A stretch of DNA of 22,563 nucleotides from Treponema sp. UBA7570 (GTDB taxonomy: Bacteria > Spirochaetota > Spirochaetia > Treponematales > Treponemataceae), in contig DLLE01000017.1 in the NCBI GenBank assembly GCA_002477955.1, positions 1 to 22,563 of the forward strand, read 5' to 3'. The translations under genes were made by a program, and so were the position numbers. Positions within the stretch are counted from its first letter, which is position 1. Every line of letters starts with the position of its first letter. The notes beneath the pieces were generated by a model. That model saw only the letters and a program-made list of their open reading frames with translations, ran no database searches and had not been told where the DNA came from. Of the stretch, positions 13,389 through 20,591 are shown one piece after another.

Positions 13389-16223
13389 ATGAGAGATAAA
13401 CTTTCTAAAAATTTGTTAAAAAAGTCGATTGATAAAATTGCGGTTTTTCTCGTAATTTTACTTTGTGCTTGTGCTGGATTTTTTGGATTTTTTCAAAAAT
13501 TTGATTACAGGCTTTACGATTTTATGCTTTCGCTTAGAAAAGAACCTAAAAGCCGGCAAGAAATTCTTTTTGTTGAAATTGACAATAAGTCGCTCGAAGA
13601 TTTAGGGCCATGGCCGTGGAGCCGCGATATTTTTGCAAATTCTCTTTTAAGAATGAAGGAACTCGGCGCAAAAACAGCAGTTTTCGATATTGAATATCTT
13701 TCTCCTTCTCATCTTGGTGTAAATCCTCAAGCCTCTGTCGAAATTGGAAATGCCCTCGATTCTCAAAAAAAAGATGTTTCGGATTTTATAAGCCAGTTTG
13801 CTGATGCTGCCGTAAGCGGAATGTACGGAAAAAAGGACTTGATTCAACTTGCATCTGACGCGATTGAAGATTGGGTTAATCCGGAATTTGATTCTCTAAA
13901 AGAAAGCATCTTGAATTCGAGTTTTCAAGACAACGATGAGCTTTTTGCAAAGGCGATTCAATTTTTTGGAGATACTTGGCTTACGGTCAATATTTTGGAT
14001 TTGGATATAAAATATTCTCCTGAATATCTGGAATATGTCCGAAAAAAATGCCTTTATTTTAATGTTCAGGACAAAAAACAACGGATTTTAAAAGGAAATC
14101 AGTATTATTTGATTGACCAGGGCGGAGACAACAGACTTGGATTTTGTCCAGCTCTTGAGCAGTTTATGAAAGGCGCAAAGGGCGCAGGTTTTACAAATGT
14201 TGTTTTGGACAGCGATGGAACGAGAAGACGCGTTGAGCTTTTGAGCCGTCAAAATGATGGGTATATCGGACAGTTGACTTTTGCTCCAATTCTAAAAAAA
14301 CTTGATCCGAAAGAACTTATAAGAATGCCGTTTTCTCTAAAATTGATAGATGCAAAGAATCCTGACAACGAAGCTGAGCGGATAAATATTACGATTCCTT
14401 TGGATGCTCATGGACGTATGCTGATAAACTGGCTCAACAAAGAATTTATCGATTCTTTCCGCCGGGAAAGCGTTGTAATGCTTTACCAGTTGGACGAAAC
14501 TGAATCAAAAATAGTTTCGCTTTTGGAAACCTTGAATGGATTCAATTTATGGGACGCACAGGGAAAGCCGCTTTCCTACAAAGAAGAAGTTTCTGGACTT
14601 TTAAACGATTACAATTACATAAAGCAGTATAAAACTTTTCTTTTGCAAAAATGCCGCGGTTTTGCGGAAGACGGAAAGGCAATCGATGGCGGAATTTTGC
14701 CAGAAGAATACACTGATTATTTTGACGCGCGGCAAACTTTTTTTGAGCGTGTAAGAAATTTTATTGACGGTTTTTATTTTGAAGAGATAAATTCCCGTCT
14801 TGACGAAATGAAAAATGAACTTGATGAGCAGAATTATATAGACATAAAAGATGAAATTAAAATTCTTTACGAAAATCTGAAGAATGAAGACGAAATCTAT
14901 CATGGAACTTTTAACGAAAAGAAAAAAGCCTATGACGGTTCATTTTGTATTGTCGGAAATACTGCAAGTTCTACGACAGATTTAGGAACAACGCCTTTTA
15001 ACCGCGCTTATCCGAATGTTGGAACTCACGCAAATGTTTACAACACGATTATGAACCAGGATTTTGTCCGGGAAATTCACTGGCTCCTAGGTTTTGCCAT
15101 AGCTTCTCTTCTTGCATTTTTGTCAGTTGTTTACACCGGCGGAAAAAAAGCCTGGATTCAGAATATGTTTGGAATTTTTACTGTAATAATTTCTGTCGGC
15201 TTGCCGTTTGGATTGATGGGCTTTTGGGGACTTTATGTTCCTGTTGTTGCGCCTGTGGTTGTAACAAGTTTTTCTTATCTGCTTGTTGTTGTCCTGCGTT
15301 TTGTTACGGCAGAAAAAGACAAAGGCGTGCTCAGAAATGCTTTTTCGACTTACCTTGCCCCTGCTGTTGTTGAAGAAATTGTAAAAGATCCTTCAAAATT
15401 AAAACTCGGTGGCGACGAAAAGAGAATGACAGCGTTATTTTCTGACATAAAGTCTTTTTCGGCTTTTTCGGAACTTGTAACGCCTACAAAGCTTGTAAGC
15501 ATTTTGAATGAATATCTTGGAAGCATGTCGGACAGAATTCTTGCAGAGCAGGGAACAATCGACAAATATATCGGCGATTCAATCGTAAGTTTTTTTGGCG
15601 CTCCGATTGATTTAAAGAATCCTGCATGGAATGCTTGTGTTTCTGCAATTAGAATGAAGCAGGAAGAAACTCTTTTTAACAGGCGTGCTTTGGCAGATGG
15701 AACAATTCCTAGGGCATTGGAAACAAGAATCGGTATAAACAGCGGAGAAATGGTTGTCGGCAATATGGGAACAAGCGCAAAAATGAATTATACGATTATG
15801 GGCGACGCTGTAAACCTTGCAAGCCGTCTTGAAGGCGTAAATAAAGTATATAAATCATGGATTTTGTGCAGCGATGCAACCTGGAAAGAAGCAAATTCCG
15901 GCGAAAATTTTGACAAAATCCTTGCAAGAAAACTCGACAGAGTACGCGTTGTCGGCAGGGCGGAGCCTGTTCAGCTTTGGAATATTTTGGGCTTAAAAGA
16001 AGAACTTCCTGAAAATGTTCTTGAAGCGGCAGAAATTTTTAAGAATGCAATGGAGCTCTATCTTAAAAGAGACTTTATAAAAGCAGGAAAACTTTTTATA
16101 AAGGCAAATAAATTTGTTCCAGAAGATGAAACTCCTTTGGTTTACGCTCAGCGCTGTAAAGAATATCTTGAAAACGGGTTGAGCGTAAACTGGGACGGAA
16201 TTGTTAATATGACTTCAAAATAG
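13389..16223 (+). CDS. CHASE2-domain class III adenylate cyclase (transmembrane)
   Basis: A 944-residue membrane sensor that makes cAMP. Order: a transmembrane helix (about 17-36), a large extracytoplasmic CHASE2 sensor (about 40-560) with a charged helical insertion near 365-510, three closely spaced transmembrane helices (about 564-582, 592-612, 616-638), then a class III cyclase domain (about 675-850) and a C-terminal helical tail with a repeat-like segment (875-930). Metal-binding aspartates are D686 (FSDIKSF) and D730 (YIGDS). K726 and T802 give the adenine-type specificity pair as in cyanobacterial cyclases, and N809 and R813 (VNLASR) are the transition-state pair. The site therefore looks complete and ATP-specific. 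It lacks a Shine-Dalgarno. It is divergent from the envelope cluster, whose products could feed its sensor; that link is inference. Confidence 0.93.
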   Translation: MRDKLSKNLLKKSIDKIAVFLVILLCACAGFFGFFQKFDYRLYDFMLSLRKEPKSRQEILFVEIDNKSLEDLGPWPWSRDIFANSLLRMKELGAKTAVFDIEYLSPSHLGVNPQASVEIGNALDSQKKDVSDFISQFADAAVSGMYGKKDLIQLASDAIEDWVNPEFDSLKESILNSSFQDNDELFAKAIQFFGDTWLTVNILDLDIKYSPEYLEYVRKKCLYFNVQDKKQRILKGNQYYLIDQGGDNRLGFCPALEQFMKGAKGAGFTNVVLDSDGTRRRVELLSRQNDGYIGQLTFAPILKKLDPKELIRMPFSLKLIDAKNPDNEAERINITIPLDAHGRMLINWLNKEFIDSFRRESVVMLYQLDETESKIVSLLETLNGFNLWDAQGKPLSYKEEVSGLLNDYNYIKQYKTFLLQKCRGFAEDGKAIDGGILPEEYTDYFDARQTFFERVRNFIDGFYFEEINSRLDEMKNELDEQNYIDIKDEIKILYENLKNEDEIYHGTFNEKKKAYDGSFCIVGNTASSTTDLGTTPFNRAYPNVGTHANVYNTIMNQDFVREIHWLLGFAIASLLAFLSVVYTGGKKAWIQNMFGIFTVIISVGLPFGLMGFWGLYVPVVAPVVVTSFSYLLVVVLRFVTAEKDKGVLRNAFSTYLAPAVVEEIVKDPSKLKLGGDEKRMTALFSDIKSFSAFSELVTPTKLVSILNEYLGSMSDRILAEQGTIDKYIGDSIVSFFGAPIDLKNPAWNACVSAIRMKQEETLFNRRALADGTIPRALETRIGINSGEMVVGNMGTSAKMNYTIMGDAVNLASRLEGVNKVYKSWILCSDATWKEANSGENFDKILARKLDRVRVVGRAEPVQLWNILGLKEELPENVLEAAEIFKNAMELYLKRDFIKAGKLFIKANKFVPEDETPLVYAQRCKEYLENGLSVNWDGIVNMTSK

Positions 16224-16227
16224 CAGC

Positions 16228-16322
16228 TTACGCCGGATGCGGAGGGCTTTTGTTGCTGGACAGGCTGGGCTTTTGCGCAGCCCGTCCGGCAATGGAGCGA
16301 AGGCGGAACCCGGAGCAGCCGG
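16228..16322 (-). repeat. Dispersed GC-rich intergenic element, copy 3 (after the cyclase gene)
   Basis: A well-preserved copy. The module starting TTACGCCGGATGCGGAGGGC (16228-16252) and the module containing GAAGGCGGAACCCGGAGCAG (16293-16322) match the inverted 18311-18405 copy at 24/25 and 26/30 bases. Between them is an 18-bp stem, 16253-16270 with 16275-16292, around a TTTT loop. The stem has three non-Watson-Crick positions (5, 10 and 16). Its sequence differs from the other copy while pairing is kept. It starts four bases after the cyclase stop codon. Similarity to the region beyond the other copy may extend to TTTTGTGCAAAATTTG (16342-16357). Confidence 0.85.
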
Positions 16323-16392
16323 TTTTTGAGGACATAAGCATTTTTGTGCAAAATTTGCTGCTAAAATGCGGCCTGCCGTCCAAATTTTAAAA

Positions 16393-16878
16393 TTATTCGA
16401 GAACTAAATCTACGGTCTGGGCGTCTGTGGCTTTTACTAAATCGACTGGCGAAATTACAATTTGCTGTCCGCGGACTCCGGCGCTTATGTAGATTTTTTC
16501 AAAATTAAGGGCAGTCTGATCGATAAATGTCGGAAACTTTTTTTTCATGCCAAGAGGTGAACAGCCTCCGCGAATGTAGCCTGTTAAAGCGAGAAGCTCG
16601 TCGGGTTTGACAGGGGTGATTTCTTTTGAGGCGGATGCGTTGCGGGCTTTTTTTAGGTTGATTTCGTGAAGCGCGCTTTGGCAAAAAACGAAAATTTGCT
16701 TGGATTCGTTTCGCATTACGATTGTCTTAAAACAGGCGGCTGGATTTATTCCGAGTTTTGCCGCGATATTTTCGGCGGCTCCTCGGCTGAGCTCGTGTTC
16801 GCCGTCGTCTTCGTAGCTTAAGGTTTCGTATTTGATTTTGAGACCGTCAAGGATTCTCATTGCGTTTGTTTTTTTCAT
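16393..16878 (-). CDS. ybaK: YbaK/EbsC-family aminoacyl-tRNA deacylase (Cys-tRNA(Pro) type)
   Basis: This is a trans-editing enzyme that removes wrongly attached amino acids, chiefly Cys from tRNA-Pro in the YbaK group. The key lysine is K51 in CFKTIVMR, and the conserved GYIRGGCSPLGMKKKFP block (100-116) is present, as are the usual AAxxLG and SAGxRGxQIxISP segments. At 161 residues it matches the family. The ATG has no ribosome site, and a -10-like GATAAT ends 10 bases upstream. An alternative start at Met7 (16860) also lacks a ribosome site. It is divergent from the CobW gene and convergent with the cyclase gene. Confidence 0.92.
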   Translation of the reverse strand: MKKTNAMRILDGLKIKYETLSYEDDGEHELSRGAAENIAAKLGINPAACFKTIVMRNESKQIFVFCQSALHEINLKKARNASASKEITPVKPDELLALTGYIRGGCSPLGMKKKFPTFIDQTALNFEKIYISAGVRGQQIVISPVDLVKATDAQTVDLVLE

Positions 16879-16888
16879 GATTTTTTAT

Positions 16889-16894
16889 ATTATC
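16889..16894 (-). promoter_or_regulatory. Candidate -10 directly upstream of ybaK
   Basis: On the - strand GATAAT (five of six to consensus) lies 10 bases before the ybaK ATG, so the message would be leaderless or nearly so. No convincing -35 is seen in the very AT-rich upstream region. Confidence 0.35.
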
Positions 16895-16986
16895 TACAAT
16901 TTTTTTAAATTTATAGTCTTTTTGCGAAAAATTTATTATCTTTAATAGGAAGATTTTTTAATAAGAAGTTTTTTTTGGAGGATATT

Positions 16987-18192
16987 ATGGCTAAGGCAAA
17001 AACACCAATCACGCTGCTTTGCGGTTATCTTGGTGCTGGAAAAACGACTCTTTTAAATCAGGTTCTTTCTAATCAGAAAGGTTATAAGGTTGCTGTTATT
17101 GTAAACGATATTGGCGAAGTGAATGTTGATGCAAAATTGATTGCCGATGGAGCAAAAATCACCGACACTTCGGACATTGTTCCTCTTACGAACGGCTGTA
17201 TCTGCTGTACTTTAAAATCTCAGCTTTCGCAGAATATTGAGAATCTCATAAAATCTGGAAAATACGATTATGTTATGATCGAGGCTTCTGGCGTTTGTGA
17301 GCCAATGCCGATTGCTCAGGAACTCGAAACTATAAAAAACGGCGTTTTGGACAATGTTGTCGGAGTTGTTGATGCTGCCCGTCTGGTTGATGAATTTGCC
17401 GGCGGAAACAAACTTCTCGACAAAAAAGACATGGGCGAAGAAGACATTGAATCGCTTTTGGTTCAGCAGATTGAATTCTGTTCAACTCTCGTAATCAACA
17501 AAAAAGACCTTGTTACTGAAGACGAATTTAAAAAAGTCCGCAAGGTTATTGAAACTCTGCATCCTGGCGTAAAAATTATCGAAACTGACCATGGCAAGGT
17601 TGATGTTGCAGAAATTCTTTCGACACATTCATTCGACTTTGAAACAGTTTATGCCGCTGCCGGCTGGTGCAAACATCTGGAAGAAGATGAAGTTGAAGAA
17701 GACGAGCATGAGCACGAAGAGCATGAACATGAACACGAAGAAGACCATGATCACGAGCATGAACATGGCCATGAGCATCATCACCACGAGCACAAGCACG
17801 ATGGAGATTCCGGGGCAGACGAAGACGAATACGGAATCGGAACATTCATTTACTTCCGCCGTAAGCCGTTTGACCGCCAGAAACTTGATGAGTTTGCGGC
17901 AAAATGGCCAAGAAATATTATCCGCTGCAAAGGTTTGATGTGGTTTGCAGACGAACCGGAAATGGCCTGGGTTTTTGAAACAAGCGGAAGACAGATTCAG
18001 GCAGGCTATTCTGGACAGTGGATTGCCGCTGCTCCTGCAAAAGAACAGAAAAAAATCCTTGCACAGAACCCGGAAATTCAAAAAGAATGGGACGAAACTG
18101 TCGGCGACAGAATGATAAAGCTCTGTATTATCGGACAAAAACTTGACAAAAAGGCAATTTCTGCCGAGTTGGACAAGTGCCTTGCCGAATAG
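16987..18192 (+). CDS. CobW/COG0523-family metal-chaperone GTPase with His-rich linker
   Basis: A G3E-class GTPase that delivers or handles a divalent metal. Walker A GYLGAGKTT (13-21), the metal-site NGCICCTL with CxCC (71-74), IEASGVCEP (98-106) and NKKD (171-174) are intact. Residues about 230-272 are a His/Glu/Asp-rich linker (for example HEHGHEHHHHEHKH), typical of family members that buffer zinc, cobalt or nickel. The C-terminal CobW domain follows (about 283-401, with FRRKPFDRQKLDEF). I use ATG 16987 with GGAGG (16977-16981) five bases before it. A TTG start at 16975 would lie in the ribosome site itself. The gene is alone on its strand, so no partner indicates the metal. No convincing Zur or other operator was found upstream. 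Confidence 0.92.
   Translation: MAKAKTPITLLCGYLGAGKTTLLNQVLSNQKGYKVAVIVNDIGEVNVDAKLIADGAKITDTSDIVPLTNGCICCTLKSQLSQNIENLIKSGKYDYVMIEASGVCEPMPIAQELETIKNGVLDNVVGVVDAARLVDEFAGGNKLLDKKDMGEEDIESLLVQQIEFCSTLVINKKDLVTEDEFKKVRKVIETLHPGVKIIETDHGKVDVAEILSTHSFDFETVYAAAGWCKHLEEDEVEEDEHEHEEHEHEHEEDHDHEHEHGHEHHHHEHKHDGDSGADEDEYGIGTFIYFRRKPFDRQKLDEFAAKWPRNIIRCKGLMWFADEPEMAWVFETSGRQIQAGYSGQWIAAAPAKEQKKILAQNPEIQKEWDETVGDRMIKLCIIGQKLDKKAISAELDKCLAE
17696..17800 (+). repeat. Low-complexity His/Glu codon tract within the CobW gene
   Basis: GAGCAT, GAACAT and GAACAC-type codon pairs recur with alternating synonymous choices and encode the His-rich linker of the CobW-family protein. Such tracts are prone to length variation by slippage or recombination. 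Mixed codon use (CAT/CAC, GAA/GAG) suggests selection at protein level rather than recent simple-repeat expansion. Confidence 0.75.
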
Positions 18193-18224
18193 CAAATTTT
18201 TCTAAAAAACAGCAAAAAAAAATG

Positions 18225-18267
18225 AATGCCGTCTGAATTTTTTTTGAATTTTGGACGGCATTTTTTT
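18225..18267 (+). terminator. Intrinsic terminator after the CobW gene
   Basis: AATGCCGTC (18225-18233) pairs perfectly with GACGGCATT (18254-18262), and a run of seven T (18261-18267) follows. The left arm begins 33 bases after the CobW stop codon. Confidence 0.85.
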
Positions 18268-18310
18268 GTTTAAAATCAAATTTTGCACAAAACAAAACTT
18301 AACTTAACAA

Positions 18311-18405
18311 CCGGCTGCTTCGGGTTTCGCTTTCGCTGCATTGTTGAAACGGTTGTGCAAAAGCACAACTGTTTCAACAACTAAAGCCCTCCGCATCCGG
18401 CGTAA
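18311..18405 (+). repeat. Dispersed GC-rich intergenic element, copy 4 (between the CobW gene and phzF)
   Basis: The inverse-oriented partner of the 16228-16322 copy. It has the start module CCGGCTGCTTCGGGTTTCGC (from 18311), a hairpin, and the end module CCCTCCGCATCCGGCG (18388-18403). The stem, 18341-18358 with 18363-18380, is 18 bp with 17 Watson-Crick pairs and one G-T wobble around an AAAA loop. It lies between the convergent CobW and phzF genes, after the CobW terminator, so it is not needed as that gene's terminator. Confidence 0.88.
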
Positions 18406-18480
18406 GATTTTGTAAGTTTGTTCTGAATTATCCAAATATTTTTCCAGCTAAAAAATCATAAAAGTTGTTTACAAGAAAAA

Positions 18481-19272
18481 TCAGGAATCTTGCGTCACAA
18501 ATATCTCAGCTATGGAAAAAAGGACTGCTTTTCCGCTGATAATCGTCCGGTCTTTTTCTGTTCGGCAGTAGAGAATTCCGCCTCGGCTTGAAGCTTGGTA
18601 TGCTGTAAGATTTATTTTTTTTAATTTTTCTGTCCAAAGTGGAATAATATGGCAGTGTGCCCTTCCGCAAACAGGGTCTTCTGCAACGTTGCATTTGGGA
18701 GCGAACGACCTTGTTATGCAGTCGAATTCTTTTCCTCGTGCAGTTACATGGAAGCAAACGCCTTCAAGTTCCTGAATTATTTTAAAATTTGGTTTTATGT
18801 TTCGGACTTCTTCTTCGTTTTTTAGCACGCATACAATATCCGCTCCAATATATGCTTCTTGCGGCTTTGTTCCGATTGCGTTTATTATTTTTTGTGTTAT
18901 AGGAATCGGCTTCAGCTTAAATGATGGAAAATTTAACGTAAGAAATTCACTGTTTTTTGTTACAGAAAGAAGACCGCTTAAAGTGTCAAATATTATTTCT
19001 GTTGTTTCCGGTTCAAAAAATCTTGTAATTATAAATGCTGTTGCAAGAGTTGCATGGCCACAAAGCTCAACTTCTCCTCCAGGGGTGAACCACCGCAACT
19101 TATAAAGTCCCTTTTTTTTGTCTTTTACGGCAAATGCAGTTTCTGAAAGATTGTTTTCAACTGCGATTTTTTGCATAAGTTTTTCGTCAATCCAGTTTTC
19201 CATTATGCAGACTGCCGCAGGATTCCCTTTAAAAATTTCGTCCGTAAATGCGTCAACGACATATTGTTTCAT
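18481..19272 (-). CDS. PhzF-family isomerase/epimerase-like enzyme
   Basis: PhzF-fold proteins catalyse proton shifts, as in trans-2,3-dihydro-3-hydroxyanthranilate isomerisation, and are related to diaminopimelate epimerase, but most members have no known substrate. Visible motifs are FTDEIFKGNPAAVC (9-22), the catalytic glutamate in NNLSETAF (E44), RWFTPGGEVELCGHATLA (60-77) and EDPVCGRAHCH near the C-terminus, where DPVTGSAH is common. The start is ATG 19272 with GGAGG (complement of 19279-19283), giving 263 residues. An upstream in-frame extension lacks a ribosome site and adds no family sequence. It follows the aminotransferase gene on the same strand, past a terminator-like hairpin. There are no phenazine genes nearby, so phenazine synthesis is not implied. 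Confidence 0.9.
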   Translation of the reverse strand: MKQYVVDAFTDEIFKGNPAAVCIMENWIDEKLMQKIAVENNLSETAFAVKDKKKGLYKLRWFTPGGEVELCGHATLATAFIITRFFEPETTEIIFDTLSGLLSVTKNSEFLTLNFPSFKLKPIPITQKIINAIGTKPQEAYIGADIVCVLKNEEEVRNIKPNFKIIQELEGVCFHVTARGKEFDCITRSFAPKCNVAEDPVCGRAHCHIIPLWTEKLKKINLTAYQASSRGGILYCRTEKDRTIISGKAVLFSIAEIFVTQDS

Positions 19273-19292
19273 TTTGTTCCTCCAATAATAAG

Positions 19293-19313
19293 AAAGTTTG
19301 CAACGCAAACTTT
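19293..19313 (-). repeat. 9-bp hairpin before phzF
   Basis: AAAGTTTGC (19293-19301) and GCAAACTTT (19305-19313) pair perfectly around a three-base loop, in the short gap between the aminotransferase terminator and the phzF ribosome site. It is not followed by a T-run on the - strand, and could be a 5' leader structure of phzF. Confidence 0.5.
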
Positions 19314-19315
19314 TA

Positions 19316-19354
19316 AAGATAAAAACAGACGCCATTTTCGGCTGTTTTTATCTT
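19316..19354 (-). terminator. Terminator-like hairpin at the aminotransferase stop codon
   Basis: AAGATAAAAACAG (19316-19328) and its exact complement (19342-19354) form 13 bp. The aminotransferase stop codon TAA (19350-19348) is inside the arm. On the - strand the second arm contains CTGTTTTTATC, so the U-run is part of the stem. The arms are symmetric, so it could act in either direction. Whether phzF is reached by readthrough is unclear. Confidence 0.6.
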
Positions 19355-20448
19355 GCCTCTAAAAATTTTTCTACACGGGTCAAGGCTTCTGCAAAATTTT
19401 TTCGTCCAAGTCCGATTCTTAAAAAATTATCTTTTTTTTCAAGAACTACAGACGGAACAATCAGGACACCTGTTTCTTTTAACAGTTCCATGCAAAAATC
19501 CATAGAGTTTCTTTGGTCAGAAAGTTTTACGTAGGCCGTAGTTGCTCCTTTCGGAGGAACATATTCAAACAGGTTTTTATGTCTTTTTATAAATTCGTCT
19601 AAAAGTATGGCATTTTGTTTTGCAATCGAATTGTTCCGTTGAATTATTTTTTCTGCATTGTCTAAAATTTCGCTGCCTGCAATTTGGCTCAAAATGTTTA
19701 TGCAAGTGCTTGTAAAATGTCTGTAGGCAAGTATTTTTTTCATAAGTTTAGTGTTTTTTGTTGCAATCCAGCCAAGGCGCAGCGCTGGAGAAGCGAATGT
19801 TTTTGAAAAACTTCCCAATGCAATTGCATTTTCGTATAAATCTGCAAAAGACTTAGTTGAATATCCGTCTTTAATGCTTAAAAAACGGTAAACTTCGTCT
19901 GAAATAAGAATTATATTTTTTGAGCGGCAGACTTGCACAATTTCTTTCATTTCAGAATCAGTAAGGCAGGCTCCGGTCGGATTGTGCGGATAATTTAGTA
20001 TTATGGCTTTTGTGTTTTCCGTTACTTTTGATTCAAATAAATTTATGTCAAATTTCCATTTGTCTTCAAAAGTCGGTGAAAATTCAACGATTTTACAGCC
20101 AATTTCTCTTGCAATTACAGAAAGTGACTGAAACGAAGGCTGATGAACAACGATTTCATCATCAGAGTCAAGAAGTGCTCGCATTGTTGTGTATATTGTT
20201 TCTTCGCCGCCGTTCATTGTCGCAATATTTTTTTCATTTAAAGAAGTGTAAAGTAACGAAATTTTTTTTAGCAATGGAAAATATCCGTTTTCAAGTGAGT
20301 ATCCCAGTTGAATGTCTTTGTATTTTGAAAAATCGAAGACTGCTTCCTTCAGAAAAAGAGATTCCGGATCGGAGCTTCCCATCATAAATTTTGCCTGTTT
20401 TTCATAGCGTTCAAAATATTCATCGACCAAAAATTTGCTCATATCCAT
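19348..20448 (-). CDS. PLP-dependent class I/II aminotransferase
   Basis: A fold-type I PLP enzyme of 366 residues, probably acting on an amino acid. The PLP lysine is K216 in LGSFSKTFASPALRLGW (211-227). NYPHNPTG (152-159) holds the cofactor-contacting asparagine, SDEVYR has D184 for the pyridine nitrogen, and R224 and the C-terminal RIGLGR arginine bind phosphate and carboxylate. Branch assignment (aspartate-type, histidinol-phosphate-type or capreomycidine-synthase-like) cannot be fixed by eye. GAGG lies seven bases before the ATG (20448). It is divergent from a LysR gene 143 bases away, which suggests control by that regulator, and phzF follows on the same strand. Acting with the PhzF enzyme on one substrate is possible. 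Confidence 0.9.
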   Translation of the reverse strand: MDMSKFLVDEYFERYEKQAKFMMGSSDPESLFLKEAVFDFSKYKDIQLGYSLENGYFPLLKKISLLYTSLNEKNIATMNGGEETIYTTMRALLDSDDEIVVHQPSFQSLSVIAREIGCKIVEFSPTFEDKWKFDINLFESKVTENTKAIILNYPHNPTGACLTDSEMKEIVQVCRSKNIILISDEVYRFLSIKDGYSTKSFADLYENAIALGSFSKTFASPALRLGWIATKNTKLMKKILAYRHFTSTCINILSQIAGSEILDNAEKIIQRNNSIAKQNAILLDEFIKRHKNLFEYVPPKGATTAYVKLSDQRNSMDFCMELLKETGVLIVPSVVLEKKDNFLRIGLGRKNFAEALTRVEKFLEAR

Positions 20449-20481
20449 ATTTATGCCTCGTTTTTTTATTGAGTTGAAAAT

Positions 20482-20516
20482 AAAAGTTTTCTTTTGCCGG
20501 CGTTCAGAAAACTTTT
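20482..20516 (-). promoter_or_regulatory. 11-bp hairpin at the predicted 5' end of the aminotransferase mRNA
   Basis: AAAAGTTTTCT (20482-20492) and AGAAAACTTTT (20506-20516) pair perfectly; the loop contains GCCGGC. The predicted transcript start (near 20515, after the TATAAT at 20527-20522) would put the hairpin at the very end of the message. It may protect the 5' end or be part of LysR control. Confidence 0.5.
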
Positions 20517-20521
20517 GACTT

Positions 20522-20527
20522 ATTATA
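20522..20527 (-). promoter_or_regulatory. Consensus -10 of the aminotransferase gene
   Basis: TATAAT on the - strand in the LysR-aminotransferase gap. No matching -35 lies at 17 bases, which is usual for activator-dependent promoters. A dyad GAATAA-N16-TTATTC (20541-20568) lies just upstream and could be a LysR-type operator; the sequence alone does not prove this. Confidence 0.45.
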
Positions 20528-20591
20528 AAATAAAGTATATGAATAAGGGAAATTGATTTTTATTATTCTAATATGCAAAAAGGTTATTTGA

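Noticed and set aside
16975..16986. TTG start for the CobW-family gene
   Set aside because: The TTG lies immediately before and overlaps the GGAGG ribosome site that serves ATG 16987.
18481..19272. Phenazine biosynthesis from the PhzF homologue
   Set aside because: No other phenazine gene is in the window, and most PhzF-fold proteins are unrelated to phenazines.
19273..19335. 21-residue N-terminal extension of PhzF
   Set aside because: It runs through the GGAGG site and a hairpin and adds no family sequence. The PhzF N-terminus begins at MKQYVVDAF.
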